DNA of 28,707 nucleotides from an uncultured Bacillus sp. GTDB taxonomy: Bacteria; Bacillota; Bacilli; Bacillales_B; DSM-18226. Location: positions 1 to 28,707 of the forward strand of contig NZ_CAMLDX010000042.1 of the NCBI RefSeq assembly GCF_946478885.1, written 5' to 3'. The notes under the pieces are model-generated. The model had not been told where the DNA came from, ran no database searches, and saw only the letters and a list, made by a program, of their open reading frames with translations. Made by a program: the position numbers and the translations under genes. Positions 15,252-26,440 of this stretch are shown here, one piece after another (within the stretch, counting starts at the first letter, position 1; every line of letters starts with the position of its first letter).

Positions 15252-15764
15252 ATGGAAAAATCCAAATTTTGCAGAGAAACATTGGCCATCAAAACAAGCC
15301 TTGTTTCACCGCCTGATACGAATGTAAATGGGACGATGTTTGGCGGAAAGCTGATGGCTTATATTGATGATGTGGCAGCCATTGCAGCGATGCGTCATTC
15401 CCGTAAAACTGTAGTGACGGCTTCAAATGATTCAGTTGACTTTCTGAATCCGATTTATCAAGGGAATTCAGTTTGCCTTGAGGCATTTGTGACGTACACT
15501 GGCACTACCTCAATGGAAATATTCGTTAAGGTAGTTTCTGAAAATATGTTGACAGGAGAACGCAATGTTTGTGCTGTCTCTTTTCTTACGTTTGTGGCGC
15601 TGGATGAAAACGGAAGACCAACTCAGGTTCCAAAGATCATTCCTCAATCAGAAGAGGAAAAGCATCTATACGAAACCGCAAAAGAGAGATTAGAGATTCG
15701 AAAAAAACGGAGAAAGGATAGCGCTAAACGAGCAGAGGAATTTGGAATAGGATTACCATGGTAA
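15252..15764 (+). CDS. Acyl-CoA thioesterase, hotdog fold (YkhA/YciA type)
   Basis: The 170-residue protein has the hotdog core of the BFIT/YciA group: NVNGTMFGGKLMAYIDDVAA (about 25-44) followed by VTASNDSVDFLNPI and GNSVCLEAFVTYTGTTSM. The Asn-Gly and Asp-Asp positions are the usual active-site area. A charged helical tail (KERLEIRKKRRKDSAKRAEE) ends it. B. subtilis YkhA has about 172 residues. It hydrolyses acyl-CoA in the cytosol; chain-length preference is unknown. ATG 15252 is chosen since AGAGGAG lies 8 nt upstream; the in-frame ATG at 15228 has none. Three Spo0A boxes upstream suggest control at entry to sporulation. Confidence 0.85.
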   Translation: MEKSKFCRETLAIKTSLVSPPDTNVNGTMFGGKLMAYIDDVAAIAAMRHSRKTVVTASNDSVDFLNPIYQGNSVCLEAFVTYTGTTSMEIFVKVVSENMLTGERNVCAVSFLTFVALDENGRPTQVPKIIPQSEEEKHLYETAKERLEIRKKRRKDSAKRAEEFGIGLPW

Positions 15765-15765
15765 T

Positions 15766-15808
15766 AAAAAACGGCTGAAATTGGCAATATCCTATTCAGC
15801 CGTTTTTT
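15766..15808. terminator. Bidirectional terminator between thioesterase and mscL
   Basis: A 14-bp perfect stem (AAAAAACGGCTGAA and complement, 15-nt loop) has T runs on the plus strand and, because its left arm begins with A, on the minus strand as well. It serves the convergent genes ending at 15764 and 15824. Confidence 0.85.
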
Positions 15809-15823
15809 GTTTTTTCGTTTTTT

Positions 15824-16201
15824 TTAACCCTGCTGACGTTCCTTTAATAAATCGCGTATTTCAACCAGCAGTTCTTCTGTTTTTGGTGCTGCAGGCGCAG
15901 GTGCCGCCTCTTCTTTCTTCCTGAAACGGCCTATCAGCCTGATAACGAGAAAGATTGAGAAAGAAATAATGAAGAAATCAACAACGGCCTGAATGAACGC
16001 CCCGTATTTAATTTCTGCATCAATGAAGGTATAAGAAAGCTTGGAGAAGCTGATTCCTCCTAGAAGCAATCCGACAAGAGGCATGATCAAATCCTGTACA
16101 AGGGAGGTAACGATTTTCCCAAATGCAGTTCCGATGACGACTCCGACAGCTAAATCAACAACATTTCCTTTCATGGCAAACTTTTTGAAATCAGACCACA
16201 T
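15824..16201 (-). CDS. mscL: Large-conductance mechanosensitive channel MscL
   Basis: The 125-residue protein shows the MscL pattern: amphipathic N-terminus [20 protein letters not shown], the first transmembrane helix [20 protein letters not shown] with its pore-lining glycines, a periplasm-side loop, the second helix [20 protein letters not shown], the RLIGRFRKK basic cluster and a C-terminal helix preceded by an Ala-Pro linker. It opens under membrane tension to release solutes in hypo-osmotic shock. The start has AGGAGA about 7 nt upstream. Length is normal for Firmicutes. Confidence 0.95.
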   Translation of the reverse strand: MWSDFKKFAMKGNVVDLAVGVVIGTAFGKIVTSLVQDLIMPLVGLLLGGISFSKLSYTFIDAEIKYGAFIQAVVDFFIISFSIFLVIRLIGRFRKKEEAAPAPAAPKTEELLVEIRDLLKERQQG

Positions 16202-16301
16202 AATATTCTCCTATGCTGTATTTTTTGTCCTGCCTTCTGACTTGAGATAAACTCTTTTTAAAGGGATGAGAGGTTTCCAAGCCTAAGTATGGTTGAAATC
16301 C

Positions 16302-16574
16302 TTAATATTTAATTGTGAATGAAGGAAAATGGTCAGCATGATCCATCTCCGTAATTTCCATGTAATTGATTTTCGAAAAAGGATTCCCTTTCCGCAGGTC
16401 TTCAATAAATGGCTCAAGCTGCTCATTGCTTCCTGCAGCAATGATTTCTACTGAACCATCCGTATGATTTTTGGCCCATCCTTTAATCCCGTATTGGGCG
16501 GCCTTCATTTGTGAAAAGTATCGGTAGCCTACGCCTTGTACTTTTCCAGATACAATGATACGCAACTGGATCAT
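16302..16574 (-). CDS. acyP: Acylphosphatase
   Basis: The 90-residue protein is a complete acylphosphatase. The phosphate-binding loop GKVQGVGYRYF carries the catalytic Arg (R18), and GWAKNHTDGSVEI carries the catalytic Asn (N36). The family hydrolyses carboxyl-phosphate bonds of acyl phosphates in the cytosol. The start ATG has GGAGGGG about 6 nt upstream on the minus strand. It stands alone, about 80 nt from its neighbours' coding ends, and I see no clear terminator. Confidence 0.93.
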   Translation of the reverse strand: MIQLRIIVSGKVQGVGYRYFSQMKAAQYGIKGWAKNHTDGSVEIIAAGSNEQLEPFIEDLRKGNPFSKINYMEITEMDHADHFPSFTIKY

Positions 16575-16653
16575 TTCTACCCCTCCGCTTTAACAAATAA
16601 GCTCTATTTCTTTAATCTTTCCATAAATATTTATTTGGTGCAAGCTTTCAGGA

Positions 16654-17886
16654 TTAAAATGTCCAGTCTCCATTGCGAAATACAGGTTCCGCTGTACCAT
16701 CTGCTGTAATTCCATCAATGTCCATGTCTGCAGAACCAATCATGAAGTCAACATGGGTAATGCTCTCATTCAGGCCGTGTGCCTTCAATTCATCCTGGGA
16801 CATCATTTTTCCTCCTTCAATACAGAAAGCATAGGCATTGCCGATAGCCAGGTGGTTGGAGGCATTTTCGTCAAATAGTGTATTGAAGAAAAGGATATTT
16901 GACTGGGAAATAGGTGAGTTATACGGCACAAGAGCTATTTCTCCTAAATAATGCGAGCCTTCGTCGGTAGAAATCAGCTGTTTTAATATTTCCTCTCCTT
17001 GCTTTGCTACTACATCAATGATTTTTCCGTCTTCGAAGGTGAGGGTAAATTCATTGATAATGTTGCCGCTGTAGCTTAACGGTTTTGTGCTTGAAACTTG
17101 TCCGTTGACTCCCAATTTATTGGGAATGGTAAATACTTCCTCTGTTGGCATATTTGCCATAAACTCATAACCTTTTTCATTAATGCTTCCGGCACCGCAC
17201 CATATATGCCTTTCAGGCAGTTCAATGGTTAAGTCCGTGCCAGGTGCCGTATAGTGAAGCTTCTTATATTTTTTATGGTTCAGGTAGCTTACTTTTTCAT
17301 GCAATGTTTCATCATGTTTTTTCCAGGCAGCAACCGGATCTTCTTCATTGATTCTTGTGGTGGTAAAGATCGCTTCCCACAGTTTTTCCATTCTTTTGTC
17401 TGCAGGTTCATTAGGAAATACCATGTCAGCCCAGCCTGGTGATGATGCGGCGATAACAGTCCAGCTGACCTTATCAGATTGAACATATTGACGGTACGGT
17501 TTAAGAGCAGTACCCGCAGATTTTTGGTAATTAGCGATTCTTTCAGGATTGACACCTTTTAATAAGGCAGGACTTGAGGAAATAATGGACATAAAGGCGG
17601 CTCCTTCTTCTGCAAGAGCGATCATTTCTTTTGCCCGCCATTCAGGATATTCAAGAAAGCTTTCGTCTGGAGCCAAATCATATTTTAATCGGGTGACGAC
17701 ATCATCGCTCCAATTGACGACTACGTTTTTCGCCCCGGCTTCGTATGCCTTTTTTACAATAATTCGGACTAATTCTTGGGCATCAAGTGTAGAATTTATG
17801 ACAAGTGTTTGATTCTTTTGTAAATTGACCCCAACTTTAACAGCTAGTTCTCCATACTTTTCTAATTTATGTTGAAATTCTTTCAC
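16654..17886 (-). CDS. ampS: M29-family aminopeptidase, AmpS type
   Basis: The 410-residue protein has the M29 fold throughout, with the family blocks VINSTLDAQELVRIIVKKAY, TIELPERHIWCGAGSINEKG, GNIINEFTLTFEDGKI and, near the end, THVDFMIGSADMDIDG, which contains metal ligands (H, D). AmpS of B. subtilis also has about 410 residues. The enzyme removes N-terminal residues from peptides using two metal ions. GTG at 17884-17886 is the likely start: AAAGGAG ends 9 nt upstream, whereas the further in-frame TTG at 17907 lies on the upstream side of that site. It is monocistronic and divergent from the amine locus. Confidence 0.88.
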   Translation of the reverse strand: MKEFQHKLEKYGELAVKVGVNLQKNQTLVINSTLDAQELVRIIVKKAYEAGAKNVVVNWSDDVVTRLKYDLAPDESFLEYPEWRAKEMIALAEEGAAFMSIISSSPALLKGVNPERIANYQKSAGTALKPYRQYVQSDKVSWTVIAASSPGWADMVFPNEPADKRMEKLWEAIFTTTRINEEDPVAAWKKHDETLHEKVSYLNHKKYKKLHYTAPGTDLTIELPERHIWCGAGSINEKGYEFMANMPTEEVFTIPNKLGVNGQVSSTKPLSYSGNIINEFTLTFEDGKIIDVVAKQGEEILKQLISTDEGSHYLGEIALVPYNSPISQSNILFFNTLFDENASNHLAIGNAYAFCIEGGKMMSQDELKAHGLNESITHVDFMIGSADMDIDGITADGTAEPVFRNGDWTF

Positions 17887-18053
17887 TGCAAACAGCTCCT
17901 TTGTCAAGATCTTCTTTTCTATTGTAGCTTTTTCTGGAAAAAAAGGAAAATAAGAAGGACCGCGATATAAAGCTGAAGAAGCGTTACTGCATATAAAGCT
18001 TTCATTTCATTATTGGATTGAAGGCTTTTTTGCTGGTTATGTTTTATTGTTTT

Positions 18054-18083
18054 TATGCAAATTTGAGTAAACTATGCAAATTT
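18054..18083. promoter_or_regulatory. Paired TATGCA boxes, candidate enhancer of the sigma-54 activator (permease side)
   Basis: TATGCAAATTT occurs at 18054-18064 and again at 18073-18083, 19 bp apart on centre. A similar TATGCA pair (20 bp apart) precedes the second sigma-54 promoter. The boxes lie 47-76 bp before the -24 element. An inverted TGCATA is also present at 17988-17993. The rest of 17887-18297 holds no gene. Confidence 0.5.
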
Positions 18084-18129
18084 TCATAAAAAGAACGGTC
18101 TTGCTTTTTATTTTAACCTTCAAAATGTT

Positions 18130-18145
18130 TGGTATGAAAATTGCA
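18130..18145 (+). promoter_or_regulatory. Sigma-54 (-24/-12) promoter of the permease gene
   Basis: TGGTATGAAAATTGCA matches the sigma-54 consensus TGGCACR-N4-TTGC with GG at 18131-18132 and GC at 18143-18144, the required 10-nt gap. It would start transcription near 18156, leaving a leader of about 140 nt. Confidence 0.7.
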
Positions 18146-18297
18146 ACTATTTTGAATAATCTTATAATTAATCAGAAAGGGAGGTTTGATGTATTGGATG
18201 AACTTTTAAATGCGGCATCCTTCTAACATTGATTTACATAAAAATGAAACGGCTTACATTTTTTGAACATTTTTTTAAAAAAGGAGAGTTGTTCAAG

Positions 18298-19650
18298 TTG
18301 GAGAATGTTACCCTTAAGCGTTCACTCGGACTATGGGCTATTGTTGGTCTTGGATTAGGCTATATGACCCCTACCATTGTGTTTGATACATTTGGAATTG
18401 TGTCTAAAGAAACAAATGGAGTTGTCCCGCTAGCGTATCTGATAGCCTTGACTGTTATGTTGTTCACAGCGATTAGTTACGGGAAAATGGTACAGGTATT
18501 TCCAAGCGCCGGATCGGCTTATACGTATACCCGGGAAACCATGAGCCCGCATCTTGGATTTATCGTCGGATGGGCTGCGTTGCTGGATTATATTCTGCTT
18601 CCTATGGTGAATGCTTTGATTATCCGTATTTATATGGTATCGGTATTTCCCGATGTGCCAGCATGGATTTGGGTGGTTAGTTATGTCGCCATCGTCACAG
18701 CTATTAATGTATGGAGTATGAGTAAAACATCAAGTTTGAATTCCGTGCTTGTTATATTTGAAATCGTATTAATTGGTGCCTTTATTGTTCTTGCTTTTGT
18801 GAAGCTGTTCCAAGGGATGGGGCAAGAAACCATCTTCACTACTGAGCCACTTTTTCATTCCGATGTTCACCTTGGTGCCGTTTTGACAGGAGCAACCGTG
18901 GTTTGTTTCTCCTTTATTGGATTTGATGCTGTAACCATGTATGCGGAGGAGGCCGTTGATCAAAAAACAATGCCGAAAGCGATTATGTTGACAGTCTTAA
19001 TCGGCGGAGCCATCTTTTTTATCTGTGGTTATTTCGCGCAAGCCTTATTTCCAGATGTTTCAAATTTTAAACTAACGGATAATACGTTACCAGAGATTGG
19101 GTTATATGTTGGAGGAACACTTTTTAAACTTATTTTTCTTTCAGGTGCTTTTGCTGCAACCGTTGCTTCCGGACTGGCATCACATGCAAGCGTAGCGCGC
19201 CTTTTATACGTAATGGGACGAAATGGTGTCCTTCCAAAAAAGCTGTTTGGTTCGGTTCATCCAAAATTCCGGACACCTGCTTTTAATGTCATCCTGGTTG
19301 GAGTTGTTTCTCTGCTTGCCATAGCTCCAAGCCTTGAGCTTATTTCTTCCTTTATCAATTTTGGGGCATTAATCGCTTTTACTTTCGTTAATCTATCCGT
19401 TATTGCCCATTTTGTTTTCCGCCAAAAGAGATATAAAACAGGCAAAGATATTTTCTCTTACGTGATCATGCCTGTCCTTGGGGCCGGAACAACGGGGATT
19501 TTGTGGTATAACTTACAAGCTGATGCGCTTATAGGAGGAATTGCCTGGATTGTGATTGGGATCATCTATTTGGTATTTAAAACCAAAGTCTCTAAAACCA
19601 ATATTATCGATCTTCATTTTGAAGAAGCGGATAAATCTACTTCCTTATAA
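18298..19650 (+). CDS. APC-superfamily amino acid/polyamine permease
   Basis: The 450-residue membrane protein has about 12 hydrophobic segments and the APC family opening (SLGLWAIVGLGLGYMTPTIV, then FPSAGSAYTYTRETMSPHLG). FSFIGFDAVTMYAEEAVD is the conserved helix-6 region. The context with a putrescine aminotransferase and aldehyde dehydrogenase suggests uptake of putrescine or a related amine, as for PuuP-type permeases; sequence alone does not fix the substrate. TTG 18298 is my choice of start (AAGGAG about 11 nt upstream, and the family N-terminus follows); a TTG at 18289 or the ATG at 18229 are alternatives. The gene sits behind a sigma-54 promoter. Confidence 0.8.
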   Translation: MENVTLKRSLGLWAIVGLGLGYMTPTIVFDTFGIVSKETNGVVPLAYLIALTVMLFTAISYGKMVQVFPSAGSAYTYTRETMSPHLGFIVGWAALLDYILLPMVNALIIRIYMVSVFPDVPAWIWVVSYVAIVTAINVWSMSKTSSLNSVLVIFEIVLIGAFIVLAFVKLFQGMGQETIFTTEPLFHSDVHLGAVLTGATVVCFSFIGFDAVTMYAEEAVDQKTMPKAIMLTVLIGGAIFFICGYFAQALFPDVSNFKLTDNTLPEIGLYVGGTLFKLIFLSGAFAATVASGLASHASVARLLYVMGRNGVLPKKLFGSVHPKFRTPAFNVILVGVVSLLAIAPSLELISSFINFGALIAFTFVNLSVIAHFVFRQKRYKTGKDIFSYVIMPVLGAGTTGILWYNLQADALIGGIAWIVIGIIYLVFKTKVSKTNIIDLHFEEADKSTSL

Positions 19651-19731
19651 CACTTAGGGAAGGCGAGTAAAAAGGGAAAGTGGTCGAATAAATCAAGAAA
19701 TTTCGCAAGTAAAAAGAAAAAAGACGAGCGA

Positions 19732-20160
19732 AAGTCATCGGCATTGGCGATGTCCTGGGCGATTTATATGATGAAAACGGTCTCGATATCCCGTATCCCC
19801 TTGAAAATAGAGACTCCTTTGGAATAGTGTCAAATCACTTTAATAGCTTGATTACAAATCAGGAATTATTTGGAAAAGAATGAGATGTCCTCATTCCAGC
19901 AACGATTTCCAGGGCCATTCATAAACAAAATGCAAGCAAGCTTAACTGCAGTATTGTCATTGAGGCGGCCAATGCTCCTAGATAAAAGAGGCGCTAAAAA
20001 TTCTCGATGAACGAGAGATTTTCGTTGTCCGGGATATTCTGGCCAATTCCGGCGGTGTCATTGTCTCTTATTTCGAGTGGTGCCAGAACAATCAAGGTTA
20101 TGACTAGATAGAATACACGGTTGATGGGCGACTCAAAGAAAAAATTACCGCAAGCTTCCT
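19732..20160 (+). pseudogene. Decayed glutamate dehydrogenase (C-terminal part)
   Basis: Joined across frames this stretch encodes a Glu/Leu/Phe/Val dehydrogenase fragment: [70 protein letters not shown] and [18 protein letters not shown]. Only about 145 of some 420 residues remain; the substrate-binding N-terminal domain is absent. In-frame stops occur at 19881-19883 (TGA) and 20105-20107 (TAG), and a frameshift occurs near 19985. The enzyme family interconverts glutamate and 2-oxoglutarate. Next to transaminases that use 2-oxoglutarate, an intact copy would have recycled the glutamate produced. The remaining DNA between the permease stop and this fragment is unrecognisable. Confidence 0.8.
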
Positions 20161-20183
20161 AAATTGCAGTGATTAACCTGTTG

Positions 20184-20218
20184 AAAAAGAAGATGGATCA
20201 GATGCATCTTCTTTTTTT
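20184..20218 (+). terminator. Terminator after the dehydrogenase remnant
   Basis: A 12-bp stem (AAAAAGAAGATG / CATCTTCTTTTT) with a 9-nt loop is followed by T. It probably ended the former permease-dehydrogenase transcript and isolates the activator gene. Confidence 0.75.
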
Positions 20219-20292
20219 GCTGATTTATTATTTAAAAAATTCTGAATAAAGTGTTAGTATAAAGTTGATAAGGATTGGGGGGAGGATGGAAA

Positions 20293-22428
20293 ATGTTTCC
20301 TGTTGCCAAGGGAAAAATAAAGCCGATTATTTCAGTCACAGTAGACAATGAAGAAAAGATAAAATCAACCTTAATCAAATTGAAAGAACCCTTTATATTC
20401 TTAGAAAAACAAGATCACTTATTTGCCTATGTTTCTATCAATCATCAATTACTTGAGAAGCTGGAAGAGCAAAATTTTTCAAAAGATTTCTTGCTCGAGC
20501 ACTCGAGGTCCATCGATAGTATCTGTCATCTGAGTGCAAATATATCATTACCTGTGTTGTTTCAAATAATCGGTGAGCCATTTGCCATCATAAAGGGCAA
20601 GGATGAAAAGCCTTCAGGCTATATCAGAAGAGAAGATGTTTTGGCCGAGCTTTTTAAGCAGGAGAATAAAAGCGTTGATTTACTAAAAACTATTCTGACC
20701 TCTATTCCGATGGGAACGTTTGTACTGAATAAGGAAAAGCGCATCATTAATTGTAATGAAGCCGGTTTAAAAATGATTAAATCCACTGCGGAAAAAGTAT
20801 TGAATTTTCCGGCCGAAAATATTTTTAGCCGACAGCATATTGACAATGTATTTGCAACAGGAAAAACACTCCTGAACCACCTTGAGATCACGAACGAAAT
20901 GGGTGTCCTTGTCGATTATAGCCCCATTTTGAACTATGATGAAGAGGTCGAAGGAATCATCATCGTCGTCCAGGATTTGCCGATGGTCGAAGAAATGGCG
21001 ATAGAAATTGAATATATAAAGGACTTGAACAAAGACTTAAATGCCATCTTATCCAGCATTTATGATGAAATTCTCGTGGTCAATGCGAAGGGTGAACTCA
21101 TCAGGTTCAGCGACAATATTATTCAGGATTTTTGGAACGTCGATTTAAAAGAATTAATCGGAAAAAATATTCTAGAGTTCGAGGATCAAGGGCTTTTTAC
21201 ACCTTCTGTCACAAGACTTGTTTTGGGAAAAAGAAAAAAAGTTTCGGTTGTCCAGGAAACAAAATCGGGCAGGAAAATTCTTGCCGTCGGAAATCCGATC
21301 TTTAATGAAAATAATGAATTGGACCGGATAATTGTGGCATCACGGGATATAACGGAGACAACCCGCTTAAAAAGTGAACTGCTGGAAATGAGAAAGATAT
21401 CAGAGCAATATAAAAAGGAATTATATGACTTTAAATCAAAGGATCGCTTCTTAAAAAAGCTTATTTACTGCAGTCCGAAAATGGAAAAGATTATGAACCA
21501 GGTGAAGAAAATTGCGGATTTTTCCTCTACGGTCCTGCTTCACGGAGAATCGGGAGTCGGAAAAGAAGTGATTGCCCAAGCGATTCACCAATTAGGCAAA
21601 CGGTCTTCCAAACCGTTTCTCAAATTAAATTGCGGCGCGATTCCGGAAAATTTATTAGAAAGCGAATTGTTTGGATATGCGAAGGGGGCTTTCACAGGCG
21701 CCGATAAAAATGGGAAAGAAGGATATTTTACGCAGGCCAATGAAGGAATATTGTTTCTTGATGAAATCGGTGAGATGCCGATGCATCTGCAAGTGAAGCT
21801 TCTTAGAGTGCTCCAGGAGCAGGAAGTCATTCCAGTCGGAAGCACAACCCCAATAAAGGTCAATGTACAAATCATTGCAGCAACGAACAAAAAATTAGAA
21901 AAAATGGTCGAAGAAGGAACGTTCCGTGAAGACTTATTTTATCGCTTAAATGTTATTCCAATTCATATTCCGTCATTAAGGGAGAGGACAGAGGATATTT
22001 CCTTATTGGCATTCCATTTCCTGCAGCAGCTGAATGAAAAATATGACCGAAATTATCATTTAACGCCAGATGCAGTGAATGTATTGGAATTTTATCCATG
22101 GCCAGGAAACGTAAGGGAGCTGCAAAACATTATTGAAAGATTGGTGGTAACCGCGGACTATCCGGCGATAGATGCCGAGTTCGTCAGCCAATTTTTATCG
22201 CTCGGCTATGAATATAAAAAAATGAAGCCTGTTATTACCAGGGTTATTCCTTTACAGGAGGCCATCGACCATGTGGAGGAACAGCTGATTGTCCTGGCAA
22301 TGAACCAGTACAAGACCACCACTAAAGCAGCAAAAGCTTTAGGAATCAGCCAATCCTCGGTAAGCCGTAAATATCAAAAGATCCTCAGTGAGAAAAATAT
22401 GAATATCGAAAACTTGTCAAACCTTTAA
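20293..22428 (+). CDS. Sigma-54-dependent transcriptional activator (PAS, AAA+, HTH)
   Basis: The 711-residue enhancer-binding protein has an N-terminal region of about 125 residues, part of which resembles a CBS half-domain. Two PAS-like sensor domains follow (about 130-230 and 250-355), then a coiled linker (355-385) and the sigma-54 AAA+ domain: Walker A GESGVGKE (418-425), the sigma-54 contact loop GAFTGA (465-470), Walker B FLDE near 488-491, and the arginine-finger region. A C-terminal helix-turn-helix is at about 675-695 (TTTKAAKALGISQSSVSRKY). ATG 20293 is preceded by GGGGGGAGG. It has no receiver domain, so a small ligand probably acts on the PAS or N-terminal part. Both neighbouring transcription units have -24/-12 promoters, so it is their likely activator. 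Confidence 0.88.
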   Translation: MFPVAKGKIKPIISVTVDNEEKIKSTLIKLKEPFIFLEKQDHLFAYVSINHQLLEKLEEQNFSKDFLLEHSRSIDSICHLSANISLPVLFQIIGEPFAIIKGKDEKPSGYIRREDVLAELFKQENKSVDLLKTILTSIPMGTFVLNKEKRIINCNEAGLKMIKSTAEKVLNFPAENIFSRQHIDNVFATGKTLLNHLEITNEMGVLVDYSPILNYDEEVEGIIIVVQDLPMVEEMAIEIEYIKDLNKDLNAILSSIYDEILVVNAKGELIRFSDNIIQDFWNVDLKELIGKNILEFEDQGLFTPSVTRLVLGKRKKVSVVQETKSGRKILAVGNPIFNENNELDRIIVASRDITETTRLKSELLEMRKISEQYKKELYDFKSKDRFLKKLIYCSPKMEKIMNQVKKIADFSSTVLLHGESGVGKEVIAQAIHQLGKRSSKPFLKLNCGAIPENLLESELFGYAKGAFTGADKNGKEGYFTQANEGILFLDEIGEMPMHLQVKLLRVLQEQEVIPVGSTTPIKVNVQIIAATNKKLEKMVEEGTFREDLFYRLNVIPIHIPSLRERTEDISLLAFHFLQQLNEKYDRNYHLTPDAVNVLEFYPWPGNVRELQNIIERLVVTADYPAIDAEFVSQFLSLGYEYKKMKPVITRVIPLQEAIDHVEEQLIVLAMNQYKTTTKAAKALGISQSSVSRKYQKILSEKNMNIENLSNL

Positions 22429-22431
22429 ACC

Positions 22432-22475
22432 AAAAGCTGCTTTTGAATTTTATTACCTGAAGCAGCTTTTTCTTT
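22432..22475 (+). terminator. Terminator of the activator gene
   Basis: AAAAGCTGCTT (22432-22442) pairs with AAGCAGCTTTT (22460-22470), followed by TCTTTT. It starts 4 nt after the stop codon and abuts the next regulatory boxes. Confidence 0.8.
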
Positions 22476-22501
22476 TATGCACGTTTTAATAGACTTATGC
22501 A
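22476..22501. promoter_or_regulatory. Paired TATGCA boxes, candidate enhancer (dehydrogenase side)
   Basis: TATGCA at 22476-22481 and 22496-22501 are 20 bp apart, two helical turns. The same hexamer is paired 19 bp apart before the permease promoter. They lie 63-88 bp before the -24 element at 22564. Confidence 0.5.
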
Positions 22502-22563
22502 AAAATGAATAACCCCGTCTTACAAAAATTCGAAAAAGATTGATTTTACTAAGCGTTTTGTTA

Positions 22564-22579
22564 TGGCATGGTTCTTGCA
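22564..22579 (+). promoter_or_regulatory. Sigma-54 (-24/-12) promoter of the dehydrogenase-aminotransferase unit
   Basis: TGGCATGGTTCTTGCA matches TGGCACR-N4-TTGC with GG (22565-22566) and GC (22577-22578) spaced by 10 nt. It lies about 42 nt before the start codon, giving a leader of about 30 nt. Confidence 0.8.
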
Positions 22580-22620
22580 TTAGTAAGGGGTGAGGGATTT
22601 AAAAGGAGGAATGATGGATC

Positions 22621-25598
<2,978 letters not shown>

Positions 25599-25641
25599 CG
25601 AATTATTAAAAAGGTACGTGTAGTTAAAGGGGAGCACGAAA

Positions 25642-26072
25642 TTGGAAAAGAAATACGTCAAGCTCCAAACAGAGATACCCGGACCGAAATCGAAGGAAAT
25701 CTTAGAGCGAAGAAATAAATATGTCCCAAAAGGAATCAGTAATAACTGCCATTCCTTTGTCAAAAAAGCACAAGGAGCCATGGTTGAAGATGTGGACGGT
25801 AATCATCATATTAATTTTTCTGGGCTATCGGAACGCTAAACGTTGGACATTCTCATCCAAGAGCGGTAAGAGCCTTGCGGGAACAGGCAAGCCTATTTGT
25901 TCATACAGGCTTTAATGTTATGATGTATGAATCGTATATCAACCTTGCCGAGAGGCTCTGTAAGCTCGCTCGGGTGATTTTGATAAACAAGCCGCTTTTT
26001 TAACAGCGGTGCGGAAGCGGTTGAAATTTGCCAGAAGATATATGAAGCGTCAAGGGATCGTTTCTTTTACAA
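25642..26072 (+). pseudogene. gabT: Decayed, truncated 4-aminobutyrate aminotransferase
   Basis: The start (TTG/GTG-type, behind AAGGGGAG) and the first 60 codons are intact (KLQTEIPGPKSKEILERRNK, GAMVEDVDGN), as in GabT. Frame then shifts repeatedly: one base is missing near 25823 before AIGTLNVGHSHPRAV, one near 25965 (LCKLA / GDFDKQAAFL), one near 26000 in the NSGAEAVE motif, and about ten bases soon after. Similarity ends at KRQGIVSFT, about one third of the protein, exactly where foreign sequence begins at about 26070. The PLP lysine region is absent. A working copy would convert GABA to succinate semialdehyde, the next step after the two upstream enzymes. Confidence 0.85.
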
Positions 26073-26276
26073 ATTTAAAGGTTCTTCATTCTTATTTTGG
26101 TTTTTTAAATACTTCTGTACCGTACGTCCATCTACTTTTCCGTTAGATTCTTTTTTACGGCGTGCTTGGAAAGCGGATAGTTTTTCACGATAGCCGCTTT
26201 CATTGAAAGTCACTTGGATTTTATGTTTACTCTTTAATAATTGAACTTCAGCAATCTGGTGTTCTAATGGAGCAAC
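26067..26276 (-). pseudogene. Unidentified minus-strand coding fragment at the gabT breakpoint
   Basis: Seventy open codons on the minus strand end in TAA at 26067-26069 and have no start codon; a TAG lies just upstream in frame. The peptide is strongly basic and polar (IQVTFNESGYREKLSAFQAR, then KVDGRTVQKYLKNQNKNE). It looks like the C-terminal end of a larger protein, perhaps from a mobile element, but I do not recognise the family. It begins where gabT similarity stops, so it marks the insertion or deletion that removed the rest of gabT. Confidence 0.4.
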
Positions 26277-26278
26277 GT

Positions 26279-26324
26279 AAAAAGCCTAATTTCTCAATTT
26301 TAATGTTGAGAAATTAGGCTTTTT
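26279..26324. terminator. Long 19-bp hairpin terminator
   Basis: AAAAAGCCTAATTTCTCAA (26279-26297) and its exact complement (26306-26324) enclose an 8-nt loop. The T run after it on the plus strand and the symmetrical A/T ends make it usable both ways. Confidence 0.8.
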
Positions 26325-26440
26325 ATCGTTATAGTGCAAAATAGCGTTTAAAAAGTGTGCCATTTATATCTTAAAGTCAAAGTCTGAACGGAGCTATTTG
26401 ATTCTACATTTCATCTTGCATACACATAAAAATACTGAAT

